Shown here: one piece after another, positions 18,224 to 27,846 of the stretch
Numbering within the stretch: position 1 is the stretch's first letter
How the letters are laid out: each line of letters begins with the position of its first letter
From: Roseibium litorale
GTDB taxonomy: Bacteria; Pseudomonadota; Alphaproteobacteria; Rhizobiales; Stappiaceae
Assembly (NCBI RefSeq): GCF_014842915.1
Contig: NZ_JACYXI010000010.1
Span: forward strand, 124,001-188,000
Length of the DNA stretch: 64,000 nt
Direction of reading: 5' to 3'
The notes under the pieces: generated by a model
Databases searched by the model: none
What the model was told of the DNA's origin: nothing
What the model saw: the letters and a program-made list of their open reading frames with translations, nothing else
Program-made: the position numbers and the translations under genes

Positions 18224-19099
18224 TCAGCCACCGTTGTCCAGAAGGGGCCGCGCTATCGGGTGCCAGCTCTCCTCCGTCTTTGATCCGTCTTTCAGAACCA
18301 GCATGAGCTGTGATCCATCTTCCTTGCCCTTGAGGCCCCTCAGGCTGAGCGTCCAAGTGGCTATACCGTTTTCCAGGTTCTGAAAGACGGGAACGCCGAC
18401 ATAGGAGCCCTCAGGGCCGTCGGCGAAAAGGTCGAGCCCTGCCGGATCAACTGAGGAGACCTTCGCTGAGACCTCCAGCGTGGCCGGTGTTTCCGTGCCC
18501 ATGCGCTCCAACGAGACTATACTGGAGCTGCCAGCATCGACGACTTGCGGAACCAAGTTCTTGTCCCGCTCAATCAGGAGCCGGGATGTCCGGTCCGGCG
18601 GGCTGCCCGGCTCAAGCGACAGGGATAGGGCAGCTTCGCCCGGCACGCAGATGTCGTTGCAAATGCCGAAGGCAACCTGCAGGTTGAGCTGGACGGGCTG
18701 GTCGGTTTGACCCGCCGCCACGTCCAGAGGGAGAACGATTTGATCGTGATAAATGAGCGTGGTGCTGAAGCCGTCGTCATGGCGTTCGGGTATGGGAAAA
18801 CCCACCTTGAACACAGCAAGGTTCCTGGAGCCATCGGCCGTCATCACCGGAGGAATTCCAGCTTCGCCCGGATTGCGCCAATAGGTGTGCCATCCCGGCT
18901 CCATGGAGAATTCGAGCCCGACTGAATAGAGGCCGTTCTGAGTGCCGCCTTCCGAAATCAGGCGTACCGCTCCGCCATGGACTTTGACCCACTCGGTTGA
19001 TGCTGCATAGGCATTCAGCGAAGAGGTGGCGAGAGGCCAGATCAGGGAGGCGGCGAGCAGGCCACCAAGGGTCAGACAGCGGGTCACAATCTTTTTCAT
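18224..19099 (-). CDS. Periplasmic DsbD-alpha-like protein (thiol:disulfide interchange N-terminal domain only)
   Basis: A 291-residue exported protein. The signal peptide starts at ATG 19099 (KKIVTRCLTLGGLLAASLI) and ends near AYAAS. The mature protein has the DsbD N-domain pattern: GLEFSMEPGWHTYWRNPGEAG, then VAFGICNDICVPGEA with a Cys pair. In E. coli DsbD this pair hands electrons to periplasmic acceptors. The membrane and thioredoxin domains of DsbD are absent, so it must be reduced by a separate CcdA-like protein or act otherwise. It lies downstream of no partner, with peroxiredoxin as the neighbour. Confidence 0.8.
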   Translation of the reverse strand: MKKIVTRCLTLGGLLAASLIWPLATSSLNAYAASTEWVKVHGGAVRLISEGGTQNGLYSVGLEFSMEPGWHTYWRNPGEAGIPPVMTADGSRNLAVFKVGFPIPERHDDGFSTTLIYHDQIVLPLDVAAGQTDQPVQLNLQVAFGICNDICVPGEAALSLSLEPGSPPDRTSRLLIERDKNLVPQVVDAGSSSIVSLERMGTETPATLEVSAKVSSVDPAGLDLFADGPEGSYVGVPVFQNLENGIATWTLSLRGLKGKEDGSQLMLVLKDGSKTEESWHPIARPLLDNGG

Positions 19100-19320
19100 G
19101 CCATGATACCTAGCGCATGACGTGGGAAAAATCATGTCACGCCGGATCGCATGCCCTCATATCTGCGTGAGTTCCGGCTGCGCTTCACATATGGGAGGCA
19201 ATTAACATCGGCCTGATCTCGGGGTAGTGTCTGGAAGCCGGGTCCGTTTGCCCTAAAGTGTTTCAGGCGGCAAGATTTTCAGTTTGTCCGTTAGATTTTT
19301 TGCTCAAAAAGGAATCGCCG

Positions 19321-19902
19321 ATGATCCCGACGCTTGAAGGTCAGTTTCTGATCGCCATGCCGAACATGGAGGACAACCGCTTTGAGCACTCGGTCATCTA
19401 TATCTGTTCTCACACGGAGCAGGGCGCTATGGGTCTCGTGCTCAACCAGATTGCCACCCACCTGAACATTGAGGATCTGTTCCATCAGCTCAACATAATC
19501 AACGGTGACAGCGCCATCCGCCTGCCTCCTCAGATCCGGCAGATGAACATTCACAAGGGCGGTCCGGTCGAAATGGAGCGGGGGTTCGTTCTACACACTG
19601 ATGACTATGTCATCGACCGCTCAACACTAGAGATCCAGAACGGGATTTGCCTCACGGCTACACTCGAAATTCTGAAAGCCATGGCGGAGGGGAGAGGGCC
19701 GCAGCAGGCGCTTCTGGCGCTGGGATACTCCGGCTGGGCTCCCGGGCAGCTTGAAGCGGAAATACAGGCCAATGGCTGGCTTACAGGTCCTGCGGATCAG
19801 AGCATTGTTTTCGATCCGGATGCAGGCGGGCTCTGGCACAAGGCTCTGCTTTCGATGGGAGTGGACCCCGCCATGCTGTTTGGTGACGCAGGGCACGCCT
19901 GA
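19321..19902 (+). CDS. YqgE/AlgH family protein (UPF0301)
   Basis: A 193-residue cytoplasmic protein. Family features are GQFLIAMPNMEDNRFEHSVIYIC near the start, then EQGAMGLVLNQ, the HKGGPVEMERGFVLH strand, and LLALGYSGWAPGQLEAEIQANGWL. AlgH/YqgE proteins have been linked to alginate and quorum regulation in Pseudomonas but have no defined biochemical activity. AAGGAAT lies 7 bases before ATG 19321; a frame-extended GTG/ATG further upstream gives unrelated residues. Confidence 0.93.
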   Translation: MIPTLEGQFLIAMPNMEDNRFEHSVIYICSHTEQGAMGLVLNQIATHLNIEDLFHQLNIINGDSAIRLPPQIRQMNIHKGGPVEMERGFVLHTDDYVIDRSTLEIQNGICLTATLEILKAMAEGRGPQQALLALGYSGWAPGQLEAEIQANGWLTGPADQSIVFDPDAGGLWHKALLSMGVDPAMLFGDAGHA

Positions 19903-19919
19903 GATCCTGGCCCTTCGAG

Positions 19920-19948
19920 GGGTAAAACGGTGTCCAACTCCGTTACCC
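19920..19948 (+). terminator. Hairpin after yqgE
   Basis: GGGTAAAACGG pairs with CCGTTACCC with a two-base bulge and a 9-base loop. It follows the yqgE stop by 18 bp and separates it from thrC. No strong T-run. Confidence 0.4.
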
Positions 19949-20065
19949 AGACAAATTAAAGGCAGGGTTTTGTTTTAAATCCGGAGAAGTTTGAGCTAGG
20001 GTGCGGCAAAGACGGCTCCATGAGTATCTGGAGCAAAAGACGCAAAATTGGAGGAAATGGGCGCG

Positions 20066-21472
20066 GTGAAATACTTCAGTACGCGTGGCGAAGCCCCGGT
20101 TCTCGGTTTTTCCGATGTTCTTCTGCAAGGGCTGGCACGCGATGGCGGGCTTTATCTTCCCGAGACCTGGCCCCAGTTCGACGCAGCCAAGATCGCATCC
20201 TTTGCCGGAAAACCCTATGAGGACGTCGCCTTTGAGGTGATCCAGCCGTTCGTGGGCGGAGAGATCAGCGACGCTGACCTTCAGGGTATGATTCGCGACG
20301 CCTATGCCAGCTTCCGCCATAAGGCGGTGACGCCCCTGGTGCAGATTGCGCCGAACCAGTTTGTGCTTGAGCTTTTCCACGGCCCGACACTGGCTTTCAA
20401 GGACGTCGCCATGCAGTTGCTTGGCCGTCTGATGGACCATGTTCTCACCAAACGCGGCCTGCGTGCGACCATCGTTGGCGCAACGTCGGGCGACACGGGC
20501 GGCGCAGCCATCGAGGCCTTCCGGGGGCGCGAGCGCACGGACATCTTCATCCTGTTCCCGGATGGCCGTGTATCTCCGGTGCAGCGCCGCCAGATGACCA
20601 CGCCGTCCGAGGCGAACGTCCACGCGCTGGCGCTGGAAGGCAATTTCGACGATTGCCAGACCATCGTGAAAGGGATGTTCAACAACTTCCCCTTCCGCGA
20701 CCGGGTTGCCCTGTCCGGCGTCAACTCGATCAACTGGGCGCGTATTCTCGCGCAGATCGTCTATTACTTTGTCTCCGGCGTCGCGCTTGGGGCGCCGAAC
20801 CGCAAGGTCTCCTTCACGGTGCCGACGGGCAACTTCGGCGATATCTTCGCAGGCTATGCGGCCATGCAGATGGGCCTGCCGGTAGACCAGCTCATCGTTG
20901 CGACCAACGTCAACGACATTCTGGCGCGGACCCTGGCGACGGGGCGTTACGAGATGAAGGGCGTCACCGCAACGACGGCCCCCTCGATGGATATTCAGAT
21001 TTCGTCGAATTTCGAACGCCTGCTCAGCGAAGCAAGCGGCCGCGACGGGGATGCTGTACGCCGCATGATGAGTCAGCTTGGCCAGTCAGGCAGTTTCACT
21101 ATCGATGATGAAGCCATGGCGAAGATCCGTGCGGCCTTCGCTGCGGGCCGCTGCGGCATTGAGGAAACGGCGGCAACCATTGCCGGAACGCTGGAAGAAA
21201 GCGGTTATCTGCTCGATCCGCACACGGCCATCGGCGTGCATGTGGCCAAGGCCCATGACAAGCCCGGCGTGCCGATGATTGTTCTCGGCACGGCCCATCC
21301 GGCCAAGTTCCCGGATGCTGTGGAGGCTGCTTGCGGAATCCGTCCGGAGCTGCCGCCGCAGTTGCAGCCCATGATGAGCGCACAGGAGCGGCAGACTGTT
21401 CTCGCCGCAGATCAGAAATCGGTGGAGCGTCATATCGAAGACCACGCCCGCGCCGTTCATAACGAGGTCTGA
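20066..21472 (+). CDS. thrC: Threonine synthase
   Basis: Converts O-phosphohomoserine to threonine with pyridoxal phosphate. Length about 468 residues fits the long (fungal/proteobacterial) type. The first residues KYFSTRGEAPVLGFSDVL are canonical. The PLP lysine is in HGPTLAFKDVAMQ, the phosphate-binding glycines in ATSGDTGGAAIEAF, and VPTGNFGDIFAGY follows. I use GTG 20066, which gives the canonical N-terminus with GGAGG 11 bases upstream; ATG 20057 (only two bases after GGAGG) is the other choice. Homoserine kinase (thrB) is 7 kb away in the same window. Confidence 0.95.
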   Translation: MKYFSTRGEAPVLGFSDVLLQGLARDGGLYLPETWPQFDAAKIASFAGKPYEDVAFEVIQPFVGGEISDADLQGMIRDAYASFRHKAVTPLVQIAPNQFVLELFHGPTLAFKDVAMQLLGRLMDHVLTKRGLRATIVGATSGDTGGAAIEAFRGRERTDIFILFPDGRVSPVQRRQMTTPSEANVHALALEGNFDDCQTIVKGMFNNFPFRDRVALSGVNSINWARILAQIVYYFVSGVALGAPNRKVSFTVPTGNFGDIFAGYAAMQMGLPVDQLIVATNVNDILARTLATGRYEMKGVTATTAPSMDIQISSNFERLLSEASGRDGDAVRRMMSQLGQSGSFTIDDEAMAKIRAAFAAGRCGIEETAATIAGTLEESGYLLDPHTAIGVHVAKAHDKPGVPMIVLGTAHPAKFPDAVEAACGIRPELPPQLQPMMSAQERQTVLAADQKSVERHIEDHARAVHNEV

Positions 21473-21475
21473 GGC

Positions 21476-22762
21476 ATGCAGGTTCGTACCACCACTCTCG
21501 CAAATGGCATGACGGTGGTCACTGACCAGATGCCGCATCTCAAGACAGTAGCTCTCGGGGTTTGGGTCCGGACCGGGTCCCGGGCAGAGACCCCGGAGCA
21601 GAATGGCATCACGCACCTGCTCGAACACATGGCGTTCAAGGGAACGCTGTCACGGACGGCGCGTGAGATTGCAGAGCAGATCGAAGCGGTGGGGGGCGAA
21701 CTGAATGCTTCCACCAGCATAGAGCACACCAACTACTACGCCCGTATCCTTTCTGAAGACCTGCCGCTGGCGGTAGAGCTTCTGGCGGATATTCTTCAGA
21801 ACTCGACGTTCGACGCTGAAGAGCTGCGGCGGGAGCAGCATGTGATCCTGCAGGAGATCGGCGCGGCGCTGGATTCCCCGGAAGATCAGGCTTTCGATCT
21901 CTTCCAGTCAACGGCCTGGCCCGATCAGGCGCTTGGCCGCCCGATCCTGGGCACGCCGGAAACGGTACAGGGCTTCACCCGTGAAGCGCTGGATGCCTAT
22001 CTGTCAGACCGTTACCGTGGCCCCGACATGGTGCTGGCTGCTGCCGGCGCTGTCGACCATGATGAGCTTGTCCGGCTCGCGGAAGAAAAGTTCACCAGCA
22101 TTTCCTCCGAGCCCGCAGCGAGCGAGACGCCTGCGTCCTATCGCGGCGGCGAGCAGCGGCTCGTCAAGGACCTGATGGAAGCGCAGATCCTGATGGGCTT
22201 CGAGGGGCGACCCTACAAGTCCAAGGACTATTACGCCATCCAGATCCTGGCATCGGTCCTGGGGGGTGGTATGTCGTCCCGTCTGTTCCAGGAGATCCGG
22301 GAAAAGCGCGGCCTCTGCTACGCCATCTACTCCTTCCACTGGGCGTTTTCCGACACAGGGCTCTTCGGCCTTCATGCGGCGACCAGCGAGGATGACATCG
22401 CTGCCCTGATGCCGGTTATTCTCGATGAGCTGGCTGCTGCCAGCGAGACGATCACCGACGAAGAGGTGGCACGCGCCCGCGCCCAGATCCGTGCCGGTCT
22501 GATGATGGCGCTGGAAAGCCCGGCTGCCCGCGCCGGTCAGATTGCCCGTCAGATGCTCATCCACAACCGGGTGATCTCGATCGAGGAGGTGACCAGGAAG
22601 ATCGAAGCCGTGACGACGGAAGACATCCGCCGCGTTGCGCGCGAGACCTTCGTGGGAACACAGCCGACGCTCACGACCGTTGGCCCGGTGGGGAATGTGA
22701 TGGGTCTTGCGGAGATGACGGAGCGCCTGGCTGGCCCGGCACTCCAGGCCGCATCCCTGTAA
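21476..22762 (+). CDS. M16-family zinc peptidase (mitochondrial processing peptidase-like)
   Basis: A 428-residue pitrilysin-superfamily protease. The inverted zinc motif HLLEH (HxxEH) is at residues 47-51, inside NGITHLLEHMAFKGT. The distal Glu is in ELRREQHVILQEI. The C-terminal half has the glycine-rich SVLGGGMSSRLFQEIREKRGLCY. It resembles the beta subunit of mitochondrial processing peptidase. It starts 3 bp after thrC, an arrangement conserved in related bacteria. In vivo substrates are unknown. Confidence 0.94.
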   Translation: MQVRTTTLANGMTVVTDQMPHLKTVALGVWVRTGSRAETPEQNGITHLLEHMAFKGTLSRTAREIAEQIEAVGGELNASTSIEHTNYYARILSEDLPLAVELLADILQNSTFDAEELRREQHVILQEIGAALDSPEDQAFDLFQSTAWPDQALGRPILGTPETVQGFTREALDAYLSDRYRGPDMVLAAAGAVDHDELVRLAEEKFTSISSEPAASETPASYRGGEQRLVKDLMEAQILMGFEGRPYKSKDYYAIQILASVLGGGMSSRLFQEIREKRGLCYAIYSFHWAFSDTGLFGLHAATSEDDIAALMPVILDELAAASETITDEEVARARAQIRAGLMMALESPAARAGQIARQMLIHNRVISIEEVTRKIEAVTTEDIRRVARETFVGTQPTLTTVGPVGNVMGLAEMTERLAGPALQAASL

Positions 22763-22780
22763 CACCGGGGAGGGGCGGGT

Positions 22781-23419
22781 ATGTCGTTCCTGCGTCCGGC
22801 CCTATCGCTGGAAGTTGCGATCCGGATCGAGGGGCCGGCGCATTACTTGCGTCCGCCGATCATGTCCGACTTCTCCGAGTGGGCCGCGTTACGGGAGTCA
22901 AGCAGGGCGTTTTTGACGCCTTGGGAGCCTTTGTGGCCGGAAGACGATCTGACCCGTGCAGCGTTCCGGCGCCGGCTCCGACGTTATGCCCAGGAACGCA
23001 AGGATGGGCGCAGTCAGTCCTTTTTGCTCTTCAGCGCGCAAACAGATGAAATTCTTGGTGGGCTGACGGTCTCCAATATCCGCCGCGGTGTGGCGCAAAT
23101 GGCGACCATCGGCTACTGGATGGGCGCCCGGCATGCTGGCAAGGGACACATGTCCCGGGCAGTTTCCATGGTCCTGCCCTATTGTTTCAGGGAACTCCGG
23201 CTGCACCGGGTCGAGGCTGCCTGCCTGCCGACCAACGCTGCCTCCATCCGCCTTCTTGAAAATGCCGGATTTAACCGGGAAGGGTATGCCCGCAATTATC
23301 TCCTGATCAACGGCGCATGGCAGGACCACATTCTGTTTGCCTGTCTGGCGGAAGATCGTGCTTTGGCGACAAGCAGCACCGGGTTTCGGCCGGGGAGCAA
23401 TTTGAAAGAATTCTTGTGA
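22781..23419 (+). CDS. GNAT N-acetyltransferase (RimJ/RimL-like)
   Basis: A 212-residue acetyltransferase of the group that modifies ribosomal-protein or other N-termini. Visible motifs: YLRPPIMSDFSEWAALRE, PWEPLWP, the acetyl-CoA-binding segment ATIGYWMGARHAGKGHMSRA and the C-terminal LRLHRVEAACLPTNAASIRLLENAGF. The N-terminal 20 residues are poorly conserved. GGGGAGGGG in front of ATG 22781 is a strong ribosome-binding site. It lies between the M16 peptidase and the GGDEF-EAL gene, one base before the latter. Substrate unknown. Confidence 0.9.
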   Translation: MSFLRPALSLEVAIRIEGPAHYLRPPIMSDFSEWAALRESSRAFLTPWEPLWPEDDLTRAAFRRRLRRYAQERKDGRSQSFLLFSAQTDEILGGLTVSNIRRGVAQMATIGYWMGARHAGKGHMSRAVSMVLPYCFRELRLHRVEAACLPTNAASIRLLENAGFNREGYARNYLLINGAWQDHILFACLAEDRALATSSTGFRPGSNLKEFL

Positions 23420-23420
23420 C

Positions 23421-26363
23421 ATGCAACGCAACCCGGTAGTGCTTCGGTCCATGTCGAAAAGAATACCGGAACAGGTCAACTGTGCCGTGAAGTTTATTGC
23501 CGCGCTCTTTCTGGTGGCGATTTGCTTGCTTGGCAGTGGACCGGCAAGAGCTCTGGAGCCCATTCCCGTCCCCCTGGACGCGGATGCGCTTGATCTGACG
23601 CAGGCGATCGAGATCCGCGCCGGCGCTGGCCCGCGCATGCAGGTGTCCACGGCGCCGGGCGCCGACGGCATCGTCCGCCGTATCGAAGTGTCCTCCCGCG
23701 ACGGGGTGAATTCGGACTGGGCCGTGTTTGCCCTGGCCAACACCTCGGACGAGCAGGTCGACCGTCTGCTGGTTGCGCCCTATTTCCGTCTGGTCGGATC
23801 GCGCATGTTCTGGCCGGACCTCGGCTCCTCGCGCATCGCCTCCATCACGCCGAGCCAGGGCATTGCCCCGGAGCGCCAGAAAAGTCTTGAAGCGGATGTC
23901 TATCTGATCACGCTGGACCCGGGCGCTGTGGTGACCTTCGTGGCCGAGATGACGACCCCGGATCTGCCGGAGTTCCGTCTCTGGGAGCCGGATGCCTATG
24001 AGGAGGCGATCAACGCCTACACGCTCTATCGCGGCATCATCCTAGGCATTTCAGGCCTTCTCGCCCTGTTCCTGACGATCCTTTTCGTGGTCAAGGGGAC
24101 GGTCATGTTCCCGGCGACCGCCGCGCTTGCCTGGTCGGTTCTGACTTATCTGTGCATCGACTTCGGCTTCTGGGCGCGGGTGTTCAATCTGGATCTGGGC
24201 GAGGATCAGCTGTTCAGGGCCTGCGCGGAGGTGATGCTGGCGGCCAGTCTGATCATCTTCCTCTACGCCTATTTGAACCTCAACCGCTGGAACATTCATT
24301 ATTCCCATCTGGCACTGACCACACTGGTTCTGCTGCTCGGGCTTTTAGGCGTTGCTGTCTGGGATCCATCCATCGCGGCTGGCATCGCGCGGCTTTCGCT
24401 TGGAATCATTGGCGTTCTCGGCTTCGCCACCATTCTCGTTCTGGCCTTCCAGGGCTACGACCGGGCGATCATGCTTATTCCCACCTGGTTCCTCTTGCTC
24501 GCCTGGGAAATCGGGGCGGCCATGACCGTGACCGGGATGCTGGCGAATGACATCGTCCAGCCGGCTTTGGGGGGCGGTCTCGTTCTGATCGTTCTGTTGA
24601 TCGGCTTCACCGTCATGCAGCACGCCTTTGCGGGCGGCGCGATTGCGCAGGGGCTGATTTCTGACGTTGAGCGCCGGGCTCTTGCACTTACGGGTTCAGG
24701 GGACATTATCTGGGACTGGGATGTGGACCGCGACCGGATTTACACCGGCAACGAAGTCGAAGACCTTCTTGGCCTGCGGCATGGCGCGCTCGATGGTCCC
24801 GCGCGCGACTGGCTGGAGGTTCTGCACCCGCAGGACCGCGACAGGTTCCGCTCCACGCTGGATGCGGTCATCGACCAGCGGCGCGGCAAGATCCAGCAGA
24901 ATTTCCGTTTGAGATCGGAAGACGGCCATTTCCGCTGGTTCCGTCTTCGGGCCCGTCCGATCGTCGGATCTGACGGAGAAGTGATCCGCTGCGTTGGAAC
25001 GCTGCTGGATGTCACGGAAGAGCGGACCGCTGAAGAGCGTCTGCTGCATGACGCAGTTCACGACAACCTGACCGGCCTGCCGAACCGCGAATTGTTCATG
25101 GACCGGCTGAAAGCGGCTCTTGCCAGGGCGAAAGCCGAGAACAACAACCGCCCGACTGTTCTGGTCATCAATCTGGACCGCTTCAAGCAGGTCAACGACA
25201 GCATTGGCTTGTCGGCAGGTGACAGCATTCTGCTGACGGTCGCCCGCCGCCTGAGCCGCTTGGTCGGGCCGCAGGATTCCCTGTCCCGTCTCAGCGCGGA
25301 TCAGTACGGGCTGGTGCTCCTCTCCGAACTGGAGCCCGACCGGATCGTGACTGTGGCCGACGCGCTGCGCAAGGCCGTGCGCGCGCCCATCACCTTCGGC
25401 GACCGGGAGATCTTCCTGACCTGCTCCGTCGGGATCGCGCTGTATGAAGGCGAGAAGCAGTCTATTGAGGATCTGGTCACCAACGCGGAGATTGCGCTGA
25501 ACCACGCCAAGCGTCTTGGCGGCGACCGCCAGGAAGTGTTCCGCCCGATCCTGCGTCCTCTGGGCAAGAACCTGGTGGATCTGGAGACGGACCTGCGGGA
25601 GGCCATCAAGAAGGAAACGCTGGGCGTCTATTTCCAGCCGATTGTCCGTCTGGAAGACAAGTCCATTGCCGGGTTTGAAGTCCTCGCCCGCTGGAACCAC
25701 CCCAAGCGGGGCCGTGTGGCGCCTTCAGAGTTTATTCCGGTTGCCGAGCAGTCAGGCCTGATCAATGAGCTTGGCACCTACATGCTGGAGAAGGGCGCGC
25801 AACAGCTCGCGCAGTGGCAGCGGTCCATCCAGAGCGAGCATCCGCTGTTCGTCAGCATCAATATTTCTTCGCGCCAGCTGCTCAAGCATGACCTGATCAA
25901 CGAAGTAAAGGCGGTGCTCTCAAGGCAATCGCTTGCGCCGGGAACGCTGAAACTGGAGCTGACCGAGTCCCTCGTGATGGCCAATCCGGAATATTCCGCG
26001 AAGGTGCTCGAGCGGCTTCGTGCGCTTGGTGCGGGCCTGTCTCTGGATGATTTCGGAACGGGACATTCCTCGCTGGCCTATCTGCAGCGGTTTCCTTTTG
26101 ACACAATCAAGATCGACCAGTCTTTCGTGAAAGCAAACGGCCACTCCGCGCGCCCGGTTCTGCTGCGCTCCATCGTGGCCATGGGCCGGGATCTGGGCAT
26201 GTCTGTCGTGGCTGAAGGCGCTGAGAGCGAAGCCGACGCGCTGGAGCTCTATCAGCTCGGTTGCGAATATGCGCAGGGCTTCTTCTTCGGGCAAGCGGTT
26301 ACCGCGGAGGAGGCGACACGTCTCTTGCGGGACGCACCGAAGCAGGCCGTCAGCGCCGGATAG
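23421..26363 (+). CDS. Membrane-bound PAS-GGDEF-EAL protein (cyclic-di-GMP turnover)
   Basis: A 980-residue signalling protein. A signal-like helix (residues about 20-45) precedes a periplasmic beta-rich domain and seven hydrophobic segments (about 200-400), the 7TM-DISM pattern. A PAS domain (about 415-540, GSGDIIWDWDVDRDRIY to VTEERTAEERL) precedes GGDEF and EAL domains. The GGDEF motif is degenerate, S625-A-D-Q-Y629, so cyclase activity is unlikely. The EAL motif reads E753-V-L, an accepted active variant, and LDDFGTGHSSLAYL, KIDQSFV and AEGAES are present, so phosphodiesterase activity is plausible. Starts one base after the GNAT stop; ATG 23451 is an alternative. Confidence 0.92.
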   Translation: MQRNPVVLRSMSKRIPEQVNCAVKFIAALFLVAICLLGSGPARALEPIPVPLDADALDLTQAIEIRAGAGPRMQVSTAPGADGIVRRIEVSSRDGVNSDWAVFALANTSDEQVDRLLVAPYFRLVGSRMFWPDLGSSRIASITPSQGIAPERQKSLEADVYLITLDPGAVVTFVAEMTTPDLPEFRLWEPDAYEEAINAYTLYRGIILGISGLLALFLTILFVVKGTVMFPATAALAWSVLTYLCIDFGFWARVFNLDLGEDQLFRACAEVMLAASLIIFLYAYLNLNRWNIHYSHLALTTLVLLLGLLGVAVWDPSIAAGIARLSLGIIGVLGFATILVLAFQGYDRAIMLIPTWFLLLAWEIGAAMTVTGMLANDIVQPALGGGLVLIVLLIGFTVMQHAFAGGAIAQGLISDVERRALALTGSGDIIWDWDVDRDRIYTGNEVEDLLGLRHGALDGPARDWLEVLHPQDRDRFRSTLDAVIDQRRGKIQQNFRLRSEDGHFRWFRLRARPIVGSDGEVIRCVGTLLDVTEERTAEERLLHDAVHDNLTGLPNRELFMDRLKAALARAKAENNNRPTVLVINLDRFKQVNDSIGLSAGDSILLTVARRLSRLVGPQDSLSRLSADQYGLVLLSELEPDRIVTVADALRKAVRAPITFGDREIFLTCSVGIALYEGEKQSIEDLVTNAEIALNHAKRLGGDRQEVFRPILRPLGKNLVDLETDLREAIKKETLGVYFQPIVRLEDKSIAGFEVLARWNHPKRGRVAPSEFIPVAEQSGLINELGTYMLEKGAQQLAQWQRSIQSEHPLFVSINISSRQLLKHDLINEVKAVLSRQSLAPGTLKLELTESLVMANPEYSAKVLERLRALGAGLSLDDFGTGHSSLAYLQRFPFDTIKIDQSFVKANGHSARPVLLRSIVAMGRDLGMSVVAEGAESEADALELYQLGCEYAQGFFFGQAVTAEEATRLLRDAPKQAVSAG

Positions 26364-26392
26364 GCCTTTCGATCGCCAAGGATTAAAGCGCG

Positions 26393-26426
26393 AAAACCCC
26401 GGTAGTGTCACGCTCCGGGGTTTTTT
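26393..26426 (+). terminator. Rho-independent terminator
   Basis: AAAACCCCGG and CCGGGGTTTT form the stem around a 12-base loop, ending in a T6 run. It lies between the convergent GGDEF-EAL and lipid kinase genes and may serve both. Confidence 0.88.
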
Positions 26427-26452
26427 GATTTGGAAATTAGGTTGCCAGCCCG

Positions 26453-27379
26453 TCAGGGAACGATGATCGAGAGATTTGCTTCAGAGGCGCAAAGGTCAAT
26501 CGGTGTGGTGCCGAACGGATCGCCATCGACCTGGGCTGCGACCGGCCGCAACGAGGTGACTGTTGCGCGCTTGAAGGGGCAGACAACAACACCAGCGGCC
26601 TTGTAAACCCGGCCCATCAGCAACGCCACGCCAAAGCGGATTGTCGACAGGGGGTCGTCCCGCTTGAGCAGCAAAAGGTAAAGCCCGGGGCGTGTGACAG
26701 ACGCGTCCGGGTGGACTGTGAAAGGCCCGCCATAGCAGCGGCCATTGGTGGCAACAACCAGTTTGCCCTGCTCCCGCCGTCCATCGAACTCCACCTGAAG
26801 ATCGGAACTCTTGCGGACAAAACCGAGCCGCAAGGCGGTGATCACATAGGCCAGCTTGCCGAGCCTTCGTTTGAGGGAGAGCGGAACGCCATGAACCACC
26901 TCCGCGTCAAATCCCATGGAGGCCATCAGGACGAAGGGGCGTCCATTGGCGAGCCCTGCGTGCAGCGGTGCGCGTTTCCCGTTCAGGATGGCGCGCGCGA
27001 TCTCCGCAGGCTTCTGAGGCAGCCCGAGCTCATGGGCAAGGACATTCGCGGTGCCGCAAGGAATGACGGCAAGGTCCGGTGGATTGGGATTGGACTGAAA
27101 CCCGGTGACGGCCTCGTTGACGGAGCCATCACCGCCAGCAACAGCCAGAACGGAAGCCATCAGGTTGGGGCTTGCCGCAATCTCGCCGATCTCACCGGCG
27201 CGTGTGGTCAGGTGCAGGGTGACCCTGACACCGTTCGCCTCCAGAATGGAGCGGATTTCTTCAAGAGCTTCTGGCCGGTATCCGCCACTTGTGGGGTTCG
27301 CAAGAATGAGAACCCGGCGGGCCTTGTCCTCCCGGGCAGACACATCACCCGGTGTGGAGGCTGTGTCCGTGGTGGTCAT
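26453..27379 (-). CDS. Diacylglycerol/lipid kinase family protein
   Basis: A 308-residue kinase of the DAGK-catalytic family (YegS/BmrU/DgkB group). [12 protein letters not shown] is the first nucleotide motif, [15 protein letters not shown] is the GGDGT-like loop, and [17 protein letters not shown] contains the third conserved motif. The C-terminal half is the beta-sandwich that closes over the substrate. It phosphorylates a lipid such as diacylglycerol, or phosphatidylglycerol in YegS; the substrate here is uncertain. Overlaps rnhA by 4 bp and is the last gene of the ispH-thrB-rnhA operon. Confidence 0.9.
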   Translation of the reverse strand: MTTTDTASTPGDVSAREDKARRVLILANPTSGGYRPEALEEIRSILEANGVRVTLHLTTRAGEIGEIAASPNLMASVLAVAGGDGSVNEAVTGFQSNPNPPDLAVIPCGTANVLAHELGLPQKPAEIARAILNGKRAPLHAGLANGRPFVLMASMGFDAEVVHGVPLSLKRRLGKLAYVITALRLGFVRKSSDLQVEFDGRREQGKLVVATNGRCYGGPFTVHPDASVTRPGLYLLLLKRDDPLSTIRFGVALLMGRVYKAAGVVVCPFKRATVTSLRPVAAQVDGDPFGTTPIDLCASEANLSIIVP

Positions 27380-27846
27380 AGGCTACTCTCGCCCTTGTTG
27401 CTTTTCTTGAAGGGCGCCATGCCTTCGCGGGCGAGGGCATCTGCGCGCTCGTTCTCCGGGTGGCCGGCGTGGCCCTTCACCCAGTGCCAGGAAATGTCAT
27501 GCCGCTTGCAGGCCGCATCCAGCGCCTGCCACAGTTCGGCATTCTTCACCGGTTTCTTGTCGGCGGTGCGCCAGTCGTTGCGCTTCCAGTTGAACAGCCA
27601 CTTGGTGATGCCGTCGCGCACATAGACCGAGTCCGTGTAGAGATCGATCGGGCAGGCCCGCTTGAGGCTGTTCAGCGCTTCGATGGCTGCTGTCAGCTCC
27701 ATGCGGTTGTTCGTGGTCTGAGCTTCACCGCCGTTCAGCTCTTTCTCGTGCTCACCATAGCGCAGGATGGCGCCCCAGCCGCCGGGGCCGGGATTACCGG
27801 AACAGGCGCCATCGGTGTAGATCGTCACGCGCTGCGAATCGCTCAT
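27376..27846 (-). CDS. rnhA: Ribonuclease HI
   Basis: Cleaves RNA in RNA:DNA hybrids. The four acidic catalytic residues are present: Asp in [17 protein letters not shown], Glu in [12 protein letters not shown], Asp in LYTDSVYV and Asp in [14 protein letters not shown], with the His of [10 protein letters not shown]. 156 residues is normal. Coupled by 4-bp overlaps to thrB upstream and the lipid kinase downstream. The thrB-rnhA pairing is typical of Hyphomicrobiales. Confidence 0.97.
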   Translation of the reverse strand: MSDSQRVTIYTDGACSGNPGPGGWGAILRYGEHEKELNGGEAQTTNNRMELTAAIEALNSLKRACPIDLYTDSVYVRDGITKWLFNWKRNDWRTADKKPVKNAELWQALDAACKRHDISWHWVKGHAGHPENERADALAREGMAPFKKSNKGESSL

